DNA of 64,000 nt from Mesorhizobium xinjiangense (lineage in GTDB: Bacteria; Pseudomonadota; Alphaproteobacteria; Rhizobiales; Rhizobiaceae), in the NCBI RefSeq assembly GCF_009749525.1, contig NZ_WOAC01000001.1:124001-188000 (forward strand), read 5' to 3'. Positions 1 to 8,280 of this stretch are shown here, one piece after another. The position numbers were made by a program, and so were the translations under genes. The notes under the pieces are model-generated. The model worked only from the letters and a program-made list of their open reading frames with translations. It did no database searches and was not told where the DNA came from. Position 1 is the stretch's first letter. Each line of letters starts with the position of its first letter.

Positions 1-11
1 GGAGAGTGAGA

Positions 12-1223
12 ATGCGGCAGACATGGCGCTGGTTCGGACCGAAGGATCAGGTCTCGATCGACGATGTCCGGCAGGCGGGCGTCGAAGCTGTCGTTTCCGC
101 CCTTCATCACGTCCCGACAGGGTCCGTCTGGCAGCCGGAGGAGATTGCCAGGCGTAAGCGCGAGGTCGCGACCATGCGTGACGGCCGGGCATCCGGCCTT
201 GCATGGGAGGTCGTCGAAAGCCTGCCCGTCTCGGAAGACATCAAGCGCCAGACTGGCGACTGGCGCATCCATCTCGATGCCTGGAAGCAGTCGCTGCGTC
301 ACTTGAAGGACGCCGGCATCGAGGTGGTCTGCTACAATTTCATGCCGGTTCTGGACTGGACGCGGACCGCACTTGCCCATCGCCTGCCGAACGGCGCGAC
401 CTGCATGCGCTTCGACTTCATCGATTTTGCCGCTTTCGACATCCATGTGCTCGCGCGTCGCGGGGCGAACGAAGACTACGGCGAGACCGTGAAGGAAGAG
501 GCGGCACGCCGTCATGCAGCCATGACGGAGGATCAGCGCAAGGCACTTGCCGAGAATATCGTCTGCGGTCTGCCGGGCGCGGCGGAGAGGTTTTCACTGG
601 ACGATGTGCGTGAGCATCTGGCGCGCTACGAAGCGATCGACGAGGATCGGCTTCGCGCCCACATGATCGACTTCCTGTCGGAGGTGGCGCCGCTTGCCGA
701 AAAACTGGACATGCGGCTTTGCTGCCATCCCGACGATCCGCCCTTTCCGCTGCTCGGCCTGCCGCGGATCATGTCGACGGAAAAACAGTACCGGACGATC
801 CTGGATGCGGTGGATACGCCGTCGAACGGGGTGACGCTGTGCACGGGATCGCTTGGCGCACGCCCCGACAACGACCTGCCCGGCATGGTCGAACGGTTGG
901 GCGATCGCATCCATTTTCTGCATTTGCGCAATGTCCGCCGCGAAAGCGGCGACATCCGCGGCAGTTTCTACGAGGCCGAACATCTGGGCGGTGGAACCGA
1001 TATGGTGGCCGTTCTGGCCGCCGTTCTGCGCGAGGAGGCGCGGCGCCGCGAGGCGGGACGCCGGGATGCCTCCGTCCCGTTCCGCCCCGATCATGGCCAG
1101 GAGATACTCGATGATCACCGGCGCGGCGCCCAGCCCGGCTATCCCGCAATCGGGCGATTGAAAGGGCTGGCCGAACTGCGCGGTATCATCGCGGCACTGA
1201 CACACCGGAGCGAAAGCGCATGA
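12..1223 (+). CDS. uxuA: mannonate dehydratase
   Basis: Converts D-mannonate to 2-keto-3-deoxygluconate in hexuronate (glucuronate) catabolism; a cytosolic metal enzyme of the xylose-isomerase-like TIM-barrel superfamily. The protein opens with the family signature MRQTWRWFGP and carries CYNFMPVLDWTRT (about residue 110), a Cys/His segment CCHPDDPPFP (about 236), FLHLRNV (about 305) and RPDHGQEI (about 350). Length 403 aa is close to the usual ~395. The ATG at 12 is preferred over an in-frame GTG at 6 because GGAGAG at 1-6 then acts as ribosome binding site and homologues begin MRQTW. It ends shortly before a copy of the dispersed hairpin element. Its operon partners would lie left of the window. 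Confidence 0.95.
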   Translation: MRQTWRWFGPKDQVSIDDVRQAGVEAVVSALHHVPTGSVWQPEEIARRKREVATMRDGRASGLAWEVVESLPVSEDIKRQTGDWRIHLDAWKQSLRHLKDAGIEVVCYNFMPVLDWTRTALAHRLPNGATCMRFDFIDFAAFDIHVLARRGANEDYGETVKEEAARRHAAMTEDQRKALAENIVCGLPGAAERFSLDDVREHLARYEAIDEDRLRAHMIDFLSEVAPLAEKLDMRLCCHPDDPPFPLLGLPRIMSTEKQYRTILDAVDTPSNGVTLCTGSLGARPDNDLPGMVERLGDRIHFLHLRNVRRESGDIRGSFYEAEHLGGGTDMVAVLAAVLREEARRREAGRRDASVPFRPDHGQEILDDHRRGAQPGYPAIGRLKGLAELRGIIAALTHRSESA

Positions 1224-1235
1224 CCGGTGCGAGCG

Positions 1236-1341
1236 TCGCGCGCGTTTGCTTCAAGCGGAAATGCTTGAAGCAAAGATATGCGCGCCGGATCAATATGCTG
1301 GACGATGTGCCTTTCGCTCAAACGATTGATTCCGTTTGAGC
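1236..1341 (+). repeat. ~116-bp three-hairpin dispersed element, copy A (degenerate ends)
   Basis: This intergenic stretch between convergent uxuA and the FMN reductase gene matches three other places (19514-19629, 47189-47305, 63064-63179). It contains a first hairpin GCTTCAAGC/GCTTGAAGC, the shared core AAAGATATGCGCGCC, and a second hairpin GCTCAAAC/GTTTGAGC. Relative to the other copies the first stem has changed on both arms so that pairing is kept. The CTAG ends of the better copies are lost here (TCGCGC on the left, GCCGTC on the right). Confidence 0.8.
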
Positions 1342-1356
1342 CGTCGCAAGCACAGC

Positions 1357-1899
1357 TCAGGCTGCATCTTTCACCTTGATGGCCGCAATGAACTCCGAGA
1401 CGGCCGACCGGGCGAAATCGAGCACGTCCATGTCGGTGAAGCGTCCGTTTTCGACCTTCTTCGGCGCATGGGGCACGACGACTTCCTGATTGACGAAGAC
1501 ATCGGCCAGCATGCCGTTCATGATGTATTTGAGGTGTGCCTGCGCCCTCACTCCGCCGAGCGCACCGCCGGAGACGGTGACGATGAACACCGGCTTTTCC
1601 TTGAAGACCGACAGGTAGGCGGGGCGTGATGCCCAGTCGATGGCGTTCTTCAGGACACCCGGAACGCTGTAATTGTATTCCGGCGTCACGATCAGCAGGC
1701 CGTCGGCGCGCTCTATCGCGTCCTTGAAGGCGCCCACGTCCCCCGGGATCCCGAGATCGGCGTTGTAATGCGGCAAATGGCCGATTTCCGCAAAACGGAA
1801 CGCGGCCGCGTCCTGCATTTGATCGACCAGCGTCTTCAGGAATGCGCTCGTCGAAGAGTCTTTTCGCAAACTGCCGGACAGGCAAAGGATCGTCGTCAT
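1357..1899 (-). CDS. NADPH-dependent FMN reductase family protein
   Basis: A 180-aa flavodoxin-fold protein of the NADPH-dependent FMN reductase (SsuE/ChrR/azoreductase-like) family. The N-terminal LCLSGSLRKDSST is the flavin-phosphate loop, and VTPEYNYSVPGVLKNAIDWASRP (about residues 70-95) is the second signature of the family. Family members use NAD(P)H to reduce FMN, quinones or other acceptors. It lies just downstream (25 bp) of the TRAP transporter operon on the same strand, so it may be the last gene of that unit and supply reduced flavin or protect against quinones formed in aromatic catabolism; that link is inference. Full length. Confidence 0.88.
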   Translation of the reverse strand: MTTILCLSGSLRKDSSTSAFLKTLVDQMQDAAAFRFAEIGHLPHYNADLGIPGDVGAFKDAIERADGLLIVTPEYNYSVPGVLKNAIDWASRPAYLSVFKEKPVFIVTVSGGALGGVRAQAHLKYIMNGMLADVFVNQEVVVPHAPKKVENGRFTDMDVLDFARSAVSEFIAAIKVKDAA

Positions 1900-1924
1900 A
1901 ACAGCCTCATGTTCCCAAAGGTCT

Positions 1925-3238
1925 TCATAGCCGGGCGAGCCAGGTGGCCAGCGGCGGAAACAGGATGATCAGGAGCAGCGAGACCAGCATGGCGCCGATG
2001 AAGGGCAGTGCACCGCGGAAGACTTCGCCGACCTTCAAGCCAGGATCGTCCATGGCCGACTTGATGGTGTAGACGGAAAGCCCGAAGGGCGGGGTCAAAA
2101 GCCCCATCTCGATTGCCACCACCGTCAGGATGCCGAACCAGATGAGATCCAGGCCCGATGCCTCGGCGACGGGAAGCGCGATCGGCAGGAGGATCAGCAT
2201 GATCGAGATCGAGTCGATCAGGCAGCCGAGCAGCAGGATAAGGACCAGATAGGCGAAGAGGAAGCCGTAGGGACCGAGCGGGCTTTCCAGAAAGAAGCTG
2301 GCGAGCGCCTGGGGCATGCCGGACAGAGCCAGCATGCGCGAGAAGAAACTCGCGGCGAGAATGAGGAACAGCACGGAGACTGTGATCTGCCCGGTTTCCA
2401 CGAGCAGGTTCCAGAAGGACCGGCGATCGAGCGACTTGCGCAGCAAGGCGATCACGAGTGCGCCGAAGGCGCCCGCCGCGCCCGCCTCGGTGGGATTGAA
2501 GAAGCCGCCATACAACCCGCCAAGCACCACGGTGATGAGAGCGACGATGGGAACGATCTTCATCAAGAGCGCCCTCACGCTCAGATCATCATACTCGGCC
2601 TTGTCGTTCTCGAGCGAAAAGACGAAGTCCCTTCGGACATGGGCCAGGAGCAGGATCGTCGCCGTGAAAGCGAGCGCCAGAACGATGCCGGGACCGATTC
2701 CGGCCAGGAACATGCGGCCGACCGATTCTTCTGCGAGCACCGCATAGACGATGAGCAGCAGCGAGGGCGGGATCAGCATGCCGAGCACCGAGGAGCCCGC
2801 GACCACGCCGGTGGCGAATTTGCGCGTATAGCCGTGGCGGGTCATTTCGGGAACCGCGACGCGCGAGAACACGGTTGCCGAGGCAATTGAAATGCCCGTG
2901 ATGGCGGCGAACACCGCATTGGCAAAGACGGTGGCAACGCCCAAACCGGCCGTCAGGCGGCGCAGAAGCCGCTGGAAGACGTCGAACGTGTCCCGGCCGA
3001 CGCCGGAAACCGTCACGAGCAGCCCCATAAGGACAAACAGCGGCACGACGGCGAAGAGATATTCCTCCAGCGAATCGTTGGCCACCTGGCCAAGCATGCG
3101 CACCGCCACAACGTCGTTGCGGATGAAGGCGACGCCGACAAAGGAGACGAGAAGCATGCCAACGCCGATCGGCATGCCTAGAAGGATCAGAAAGATCAGC
3201 GCGCCGATGGCCAACCAGCCGATTTCAACGGGGATCAT
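1925..3238 (-). CDS. TRAP transporter large permease, DctM-like
   Basis: Twelve-helix membrane subunit that drives Na+-coupled uptake of an organic acid delivered by the periplasmic DctP protein. Hydrophobic segments run throughout, with DctM-type sequences such as FANAVFAAITGISIASATVF, GSSVLGMLIPPSLLLIVY and NPTEAGAAGAFGAL. The ATG at 3238 (start MIPVEIGW) is preferred over an upstream start at 3265; it overlaps the dctQ stop by 14 bp, implying translational coupling. The product is 437 aa, normal for the family. Substrate is not readable from sequence; context (CoA-transferase, ring-cleavage dioxygenase) points to an aromatic or dicarboxylic acid. Confidence 0.93.
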   Translation of the reverse strand: MIPVEIGWLAIGALIFLILLGMPIGVGMLLVSFVGVAFIRNDVVAVRMLGQVANDSLEEYLFAVVPLFVLMGLLVTVSGVGRDTFDVFQRLLRRLTAGLGVATVFANAVFAAITGISIASATVFSRVAVPEMTRHGYTRKFATGVVAGSSVLGMLIPPSLLLIVYAVLAEESVGRMFLAGIGPGIVLALAFTATILLLAHVRRDFVFSLENDKAEYDDLSVRALLMKIVPIVALITVVLGGLYGGFFNPTEAGAAGAFGALVIALLRKSLDRRSFWNLLVETGQITVSVLFLILAASFFSRMLALSGMPQALASFFLESPLGPYGFLFAYLVLILLLGCLIDSISIMLILLPIALPVAEASGLDLIWFGILTVVAIEMGLLTPPFGLSVYTIKSAMDDPGLKVGEVFRGALPFIGAMLVSLLLIILFPPLATWLARL

Positions 3239-3776
3239 GGGCGGCCTTCTTCCCTTTGACGGCATTTCTCAGATGAGTGACAGCGACGGCGGCGAATTCG
3301 ACGGCCGCGACGGCCATGCCGACCATGATGAGCGTGCGGAACGGCCATGTGGGCAGCGTGCCGAGACCCCGCGTTCCGATGAACTCGCCGGATGCGTAGT
3401 CATTCTCCAGAATGCCGACGGAGGCCCAGGCGGCGATGCCGACCATGGCCGAGCCGACAAGCGCGAAGAGCGCCTTGAGGATGTCCGCAAGGCGCGGAGC
3501 CCGCAACGACAGTGCCTCTATGACCATTTCCACATGCGCAAGCCGGTCGGCCCGGATCGCCGAGGCAAGCTGTAGCGCAACGATCAGGACAACGAGCAAC
3601 GCGCCGATTTCGGAGACCAGCGGAAGCGACGAGCCGAAACCGTTTCGGAACACGATGTCGGCGCAGATGATGACCATCAGGATGCCGATGAACACGGTCG
3701 CCAGGGCGGCCAGGCCGTCGACGACGAAGGCCCAGCCGCGCTGCAGCGGATTATGATGACGACCTGGCGTGTTCAC
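3225..3776 (-). CDS. TRAP transporter small permease, DctQ-like
   Basis: Four-helix membrane subunit of the tripartite transporter, pairing with the DctM protein encoded just downstream. Hydrophobic segments lie near residues 20-40, 50-70, 95-115 and 140-160. An ATG at 3830 would extend the frame 46 bp into dctP; the GTG at 3776 (product 183 aa) begins 7 bp after the dctP stop and is the more economical start, although its ribosome binding site is weak. The 3' end overlaps dctM by 14 bp. Order P-Q-M is the standard TRAP operon order. Confidence 0.88.
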   Translation of the reverse strand: MNTPGRHHNPLQRGWAFVVDGLAALATVFIGILMVIICADIVFRNGFGSSLPLVSEIGALLVVLIVALQLASAIRADRLAHVEMVIEALSLRAPRLADILKALFALVGSAMVGIAAWASVGILENDYASGEFIGTRGLGTLPTWPFRTLIMVGMAVAAVEFAAVAVTHLRNAVKGKKAAHDPR

Positions 3777-3783
3777 GATGCGC

Positions 3784-4866
3784 CTAGAGTTCCTCGTCCC
3801 ATGCACGGGACGGCTCGACACCTTTTTCACGCAAGGCGTTCATATATTCCTTTACGAAAGCCTTGGCCGGAACGCCCTGCTCCTCGAGCTGCGCGGCCCA
3901 GTCGCCGGCGAGGTTCGGCAGCATGTCCACCCATTTCTGGCGTTCCTCCGTCGGCATGGGAACGATGGTCACCGGAGGCGACTGCTCGGCGCCGAGTTCC
4001 ACCATCTTGTTCAGGGCGAATTCGTGGCGCTCCACCATGTCCTGGCCGTGGCTGGCAGTGTAGTATTTTCCAGCCTCGATCATGGCGTTCTGCACTTCCT
4101 CGGGCAGGCCGTCCCAACTGTCCCGGTTGACGGCAACGGCACCCGAGAAGGCGGCGGCGGCATCAAAACGGTTGATGTAGGGAGCGACCTCATAGAGCTT
4201 GGTCGGCAGGGCGCCAAGCGCCAGCGTCAACACGCCATCGGACACGCCGGTCTGAATATCGGTGTAGAAGGTGGTCAGGGCACCGTCCACCGCGTTCGCG
4301 CCCGTGCCGCGCAGCCAGTTGCCGAGCACACCCGGCGCCGACAGTTTCATGCCGTCGATGTCGGCGATGCCGGTGATCGGTTCCTTTGTGTAGATGTCGT
4401 AGAGATCGGTCGCGCTCAAGCCGAGCACTTTCAGATTATGGTCTTCCCATTCGCTCCTGAAGGTTTCGTTCGTTTCGAGAAGCGATTCCATCACCTCCAG
4501 CAGCACCGGCACGTCGGTGACGGTGAACGGCGTGTTGGTCGACACCTGGCTCAGCGGCAACTGGGCCGGCTCGAGGAAGGAGAACACCCAGCCGATATCG
4601 GTGATACCGTCTTCCACGGAAGAAAGCGTCGCATTCGCCTTGTAGAGCTGGCCGCCAAAGGCCTCGTTCCACTCGATCTTGTAGTTGCCGCTTTCGGCGA
4701 GAATCTCGTCGGTCCTGGCCATGAAATGCGTCTTGATCATGCCCACCCAGGGAACAACGGTGGGGTGGCTCGACGCGATGGTCAGATTGATGGTTTCCTG
4801 AGCCACAGCCGCCGCCGGGAAGGCGATGCACGCGCTCATAAGCAGTCCGAGCAGTTTGTTTTTCAT
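3784..4866 (-). CDS. TRAP transporter solute-binding protein, DctP-like
   Basis: Periplasmic receptor of the TRAP system. The first ~22 residues form a Sec signal peptide (MKNKLLG, hydrophobic core, cleavage after AAAVA). The mature protein has the DctP-family features INLTIASSHP near the start, SAPGVLGNWLRGTGANAV (about 170-190), and a W-D-x-LP segment (SWDGLPEEVQNAM). Length 360 aa is normal. First gene of the P-Q-M order, with YciI and CoA-transferase genes upstream on the same strand, so all may be one transcript. The binding-site arginine typical of carboxylate binders could not be assigned with certainty. Confidence 0.93.
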   Translation of the reverse strand: MKNKLLGLLMSACIAFPAAAVAQETINLTIASSHPTVVPWVGMIKTHFMARTDEILAESGNYKIEWNEAFGGQLYKANATLSSVEDGITDIGWVFSFLEPAQLPLSQVSTNTPFTVTDVPVLLEVMESLLETNETFRSEWEDHNLKVLGLSATDLYDIYTKEPITGIADIDGMKLSAPGVLGNWLRGTGANAVDGALTTFYTDIQTGVSDGVLTLALGALPTKLYEVAPYINRFDAAAAFSGAVAVNRDSWDGLPEEVQNAMIEAGKYYTASHGQDMVERHEFALNKMVELGAEQSPPVTIVPMPTEERQKWVDMLPNLAGDWAAQLEEQGVPAKAFVKEYMNALREKGVEPSRAWDEEL

Positions 4867-4886
4867 TGTTTCCTCCCTTGAAGTGA

Positions 4887-5291
4887 TTAGGACATCCCGA
4901 ACGCCTGGGTTGAAAAGTCGAAGCGCAGCGTCAACGACCCTTCATTGATCATCCACGGCCGGACCTTGAAGTTGCGGGCCCCGGACCTGTGCATCGGATC
5001 GGCTCTAGCAATCTCGATCGCCGCTTCGCGCGAAGCGGCCCGAATGACGACGAGACCTTCGCCTTCCCAGCTCTGTTCGTCATCGGTCCACATCGGGCCG
5101 GCAGCGAACATGATGCCTTTGCGCTCGAGCTCGACCTGGAATTTGAGATGTTCCTCCAGGTTCGCGAAGACTGCGCCCAGCCCGTCGGTGGGGGTGGTGA
5201 AAATGGCGTAGAGCTGCATTTGCAGCATCGCCTTGCTTGCTTCCTTCACCCCTGCGGCAGGCACCGATTTGAGGTCGTCGGCGTCGCTCAT
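4887..5291 (-). CDS. YciI family protein
   Basis: A 134-aa protein with the dimeric alpha/beta-barrel YciI domain (about residues 25-125): LYAIFTTPTDG, a central LEEHLKFQVELERKGIMFAAGPM and the C-terminal ARADPMHRSGARNFKVRPW, which holds the conserved D-P-x-H region. Biochemical roles in this family are mostly unknown; relatives in degradation clusters (muconolactone isomerase-like folds) act on ring-cleavage intermediates. It sits between the CoA-transferase (30 bp away) and the TRAP transporter genes (20 bp away), so a role as an isomerase or lactone-handling enzyme in the same pathway is a reasonable guess, not shown. Confidence 0.8.
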   Translation of the reverse strand: MSDADDLKSVPAAGVKEASKAMLQMQLYAIFTTPTDGLGAVFANLEEHLKFQVELERKGIMFAAGPMWTDDEQSWEGEGLVVIRAASREAAIEIARADPMHRSGARNFKVRPWMINEGSLTLRFDFSTQAFGMS

Positions 5292-5321
5292 GTCGCACCT
5301 CCCATTCTCAGCTCATTTGCG

Positions 5322-6467
5322 TTAGCCGGCTTTCCTGCGGGCAATTTCCGCGCGGATTTCCTCGCCGTGCTCATCGAGCATCGGCGGCGGCACGACTTCG
5401 CGCTGCGGGCTGTTGTCGAAATTGTAAGGCGCGCGCACGGTGGTGAAGGTACCTATCTCAGGATGTTCGGCGGAAACCTTGATGCCGAGATGCGCCGCCT
5501 GGGGATCTTCCAGCGCCTCGTTGGAATCATAGGCCGGCGAATAAGGCACCTCCGCCTCTTCGAGCAGCCGGCACCATTCGTCGCGAGGCTTCGTCCTGAA
5601 GACGGGCGTGAAGTGTTCGATCAATTCGTCCTGATGATCGATGCGGGCAAGGCGTTCGGAAAAGCGCGGATCCTCGTTGAGCTGTTCCTGGCCGGTCGCT
5701 TGCAGAAGGCCGTCCCAGAACTTGGCGGGCGAGGAGAGGTGGAAGGCTATCCACTTACCGTCGCTGCATTCGAAGGTGTAGGACTGCGACACGACCGGAC
5801 GCGACAAAGGCCCCATGACCTCGCCGACCGAGAAATAATGCGTAAAGCTGTCCAGGTTGAAATGCGCCATGGCCTCCAGCATGGAGATGTCGACGCGCCT
5901 GCCCTTGCCGCTTTTGGTGCGCTCCAGAAGGGCGGCGAGGACGGCCATCGCCGCATACTGGCCGGTGACGGCGTCGGCAATCGCCGGCCCGATGACACGC
6001 GGCTTCACCGGCGGCGTCAGCAGCCGCAAATAGCCGCTCGCCGCCTGCGCCACGCTGTCATAGACCGGCCGGTCGCGCGCCGGGCCGGACGTTCCAAAGC
6101 CGGAGATCGCGCAATAGACGAGCGAAGGGTTGATCTTGCGCAGATCCTCCTCTCCGACACCGAGTTTCTCGGCGACGCCCGGTCGGAAATTCTGGATGAA
6201 CACATCGGCGGTGGAAATAAGGTCATACAGCGTGCCGCGATCGCCGGGATCCTTGGTGTCGAGGGCGATGGAGCGCTTGTTGCGGTTATAGGTCTGGAAA
6301 TGCGGCGAGTAGAGACCGCCCTTGAAGGCGCGGAACGGATCGCCCGTTCCCGGGCGTTCCACCTTGATCACATCGGCACCGAGATCGGCCAGATGCATGC
6401 CGGCGGCCGGACCCGTGATGTATGTTCCAAGCTCGACGACGCGCACGTCCTTGAGAATTTTCACCAT
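5322..6467 (-). CDS. class III CoA-transferase (CaiB/BaiF family)
   Basis: 381-aa member of the formyl-CoA transferase / CaiB-BaiF family, which moves CoA between organic acids. Seen: the N-terminal RVVELGTYITGPAAGMHLADLGADVIKVE, the NRNKRSIALD motif (about residue 63), FIQNFRPGVAEKLG (about 93), CAISGFGTSGP (about 119) and GKGRRVDISMLEA (about 190). Ends 8 bp before the start of a citrate-synthase-like protein on the same strand is read the other way round: the lyase-like gene is immediately upstream. The pair suggests activation of a di- or tricarboxylic acid to its CoA thioester followed by C-C cleavage. Confidence 0.92.
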   Translation of the reverse strand: MVKILKDVRVVELGTYITGPAAGMHLADLGADVIKVERPGTGDPFRAFKGGLYSPHFQTYNRNKRSIALDTKDPGDRGTLYDLISTADVFIQNFRPGVAEKLGVGEEDLRKINPSLVYCAISGFGTSGPARDRPVYDSVAQAASGYLRLLTPPVKPRVIGPAIADAVTGQYAAMAVLAALLERTKSGKGRRVDISMLEAMAHFNLDSFTHYFSVGEVMGPLSRPVVSQSYTFECSDGKWIAFHLSSPAKFWDGLLQATGQEQLNEDPRFSERLARIDHQDELIEHFTPVFRTKPRDEWCRLLEEAEVPYSPAYDSNEALEDPQAAHLGIKVSAEHPEIGTFTTVRAPYNFDNSPQREVVPPPMLDEHGEEIRAEIARRKAG

Positions 6468-6475
6468 GGGTATCG

Positions 6476-7285
6476 TCAGTCCTTCTTGCTCTCGCGGCCC
6501 GAAAGAGCGCCGTCATAGCCGATGGCCAGATCAGCCTTGTGCGACATGATGAAACCGATCGGCCGCTGCTGTTCCTCGTAGAGATGCGCCGAAAGCCCCG
6601 CCGCACGCGCCAGCAGCGGCACGGCCTTGAGGGCCTCGAGCGGCCAGCCGGCATCGAGGATTGTCGCCGGGATCGCCCCCGAAACGTTGATCGGCAGCGG
6701 ACGCTCGATAATCGTGGGCGCGTGGCGGGCAAGGATGTGCAGCGTCTCGATGTGTTTTCCCGAGATGGCGAGTTCGCCGGCAACGGCAAGAAGACGGTTT
6801 GCGCGTGGATCGCCCGAATTGTGCTGGGGATGGCCGAGACCGGGCACCTTTTGCCGTCGCGCCTTCAGTTCCTCGAGGCTGGCGATCGCCGCCGTCTCGA
6901 TATCGCTTCCTTCCGCCTCTGCACTGGCGATGATTTCGGCAAGGTAGCGCCCCGCCGATTCGGAGCTGCCCGCCACCACGCTGCCCATGCCGAGCAGGCC
7001 GGCGGCCATCGCGCCCTGCCAGGCATCCGGCCCGGCCGCGAGCGTCATCCGCGCCGCCTGCACGGAAGGCACCAGCCCGTGCTCCGCGATGGCGACCAGA
7101 CAGGCATCCATCATCTTGCGCTGCATGTCCGTCGGACGGGAGCCCATGACGAGAAGCCAGAAATAGTCGGTGAAATCGATCTTTCCGATCAGGTCCTCGC
7201 ATAGGTCCTCGCCGCGGACCGTGATGGTGTCCGCGTCCGAGGTGGCGATTGCGGTGAGGGCGTTGTCTTGTTTGCCAATGCGCAT
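6476..7285 (-). CDS. citryl-CoA lyase / citrate-synthase-like protein
   Basis: 269-aa protein of the short citrate-synthase-like (CCL) family. It shows the family segments DFTDYFWLLVMG (about 38-50), AARMTLAAGPDAWQGAMAAGLLGMGSVVAG (about 80-110, written here in part), GLGHPQHNSGDPRANRLL (about 150-168) and the C-terminal SAHLYEEQQRPIGFIM. Characterised members cleave a 3-hydroxyacyl-CoA (for example citryl-CoA) to acetyl-CoA plus an oxoacid. First gene of a minus-strand unit with the CoA-transferase; its start faces tandem operator-like repeats at 7292-7330 shared with the divergent dioxygenase gene. True substrate unknown. Confidence 0.85.
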   Translation of the reverse strand: MRIGKQDNALTAIATSDADTITVRGEDLCEDLIGKIDFTDYFWLLVMGSRPTDMQRKMMDACLVAIAEHGLVPSVQAARMTLAAGPDAWQGAMAAGLLGMGSVVAGSSESAGRYLAEIIASAEAEGSDIETAAIASLEELKARRQKVPGLGHPQHNSGDPRANRLLAVAGELAISGKHIETLHILARHAPTIIERPLPINVSGAIPATILDAGWPLEALKAVPLLARAAGLSAHLYEEQQRPIGFIMSHKADLAIGYDGALSGRESKKD

Positions 7286-7291
7286 GTTACA

Positions 7292-7330
7292 ACTTTTCGC
7301 TATCCGAAAAACTTTTCACTTGTCGAAAGA
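7292..7330. promoter_or_regulatory. tandem inverted-repeat operators, probable IclR-type sites
   Basis: Two copies of a 17-bp inverted repeat lie 19 bp apart in the 131-bp divergent region: TTTTCG-ctatc-CGAAAA at 7294-7310 (perfect arms) and TTTTCA-cttgt-CGAAAG at 7313-7329. Each is preceded by AC/AAC, so the units repeat with a 19-bp period. They begin 8 bp upstream of the lyase ATG and lie ~90 bp upstream of the dioxygenase ATG. The IclR regulator encoded downstream of the dioxygenase is the obvious ligand-responsive candidate to bind here; that is inference. Confidence 0.6.
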
Positions 7331-7416
7331 TTATGGAGCGACTACGCTCGCGTCAAGATAAAAACCCGCCCATCCCGTTCTCCGGGAAGGCCAGCACGTC
7401 CGAGCGGAGGAGAAAA

Positions 7417-8280
7417 ATGCCCGACATCAATCAGTTCACGATCACGCAGGCCGTGAAGGATTCTTTTCGAACGGAGCCGGGCAGCCGCTTCGAAAAGCTG
7501 CTGCACGGCCTGATCGACCATCTGCATGACTACACGCGTGAAATGAACCTCACCCACGAGGAATGGATGGGTGTGCTGAACTTCCTCTATGACTGCGGGC
7601 AGATCTCCACGCCGGAGCGGCACGAATATATTCTGCTCTCCGACGTTCTCGGCTTTTCGGCGCTGGTCGACATGATCAACACGCGCGGCGGTGCGACCGA
7701 AGGCTCCAACCTGGGCCCATTCTATCTGGACAACGCGCCCCGCATGAAGCTCGGCGCCGATCTGGGCGACGGTCGCGAAGGAGCCAAGGTGCTGGTCCAC
7801 GGCAAGGTGACGGACATTCTGCACAAGCCGCTGCCGGGGGCGGTGGTCGACACCTGGCAGGCCGATTCGTCGGGAACCTACCCGATCCAGGAACAGGAGC
7901 ACGGGCAGGACAAATACGACCTGCGCGGCATCTTCACGACGGACGACGAGGGCCGCTACTACTATACGACCGTGTTGCCGAAGCCTTATACCGTTCCCTA
8001 TGACGGGCCGGTCGGCAAGCTCCTTCGCGCCGGCGACAGGCACGCATGGCGCGCCGCCCATCTTCACTACATCGTGCGCGCGCCCGGTATGCGTTCCATC
8101 ACCACGGAAGTCTTCTTTGAAAACGCCGAATATATCGACGCCGACGCGGTCTTCGGGGTCCGCAATTCGCTGGTTGCGAAAGTCAAGCCGGCCAAAGACA
8201 TCGAGGGGCTGGGCTTCGAACTCGATGGCAAGCCGGATGCGTTGATCGAATACGACTTCGTGCTTGCCCCGCAAGGCTGA
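7417..8280 (+). CDS. intradiol ring-cleavage dioxygenase, hydroxyquinol 1,2-dioxygenase type
   Basis: 287-aa non-haem Fe(III) dioxygenase. Domains: N-terminal helical dimerisation region (about 1-95), then the beta-sandwich catalytic domain. Iron ligands can be placed: Tyr155 (SSGTY), Tyr191 (PKPYTVPYDGP), His215 and His217 (RAAHLHY). The DGPVGKLL segment after the second tyrosine resembles hydroxyquinol rather than catechol enzymes, so the likely reaction is benzene-1,2,4-triol (or a related triol/catechol) to a maleylacetate-type product. ATG 7417 has GGAGG six bases upstream; an upstream in-frame ATG at 7333 lacks this. The stop overlaps the IclR start (ATGA). No maleylacetate reductase is nearby, which is unusual. 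Confidence 0.9.
   Translation: MPDINQFTITQAVKDSFRTEPGSRFEKLLHGLIDHLHDYTREMNLTHEEWMGVLNFLYDCGQISTPERHEYILLSDVLGFSALVDMINTRGGATEGSNLGPFYLDNAPRMKLGADLGDGREGAKVLVHGKVTDILHKPLPGAVVDTWQADSSGTYPIQEQEHGQDKYDLRGIFTTDDEGRYYYTTVLPKPYTVPYDGPVGKLLRAGDRHAWRAAHLHYIVRAPGMRSITTEVFFENAEYIDADAVFGVRNSLVAKVKPAKDIEGLGFELDGKPDALIEYDFVLAPQG

Noticed and set aside
6-14. GTG at 6 as start of uxuA
   Set aside because: Using it would leave no space for the GGAGAG ribosome site; ATG at 12 fits the family N-terminus.
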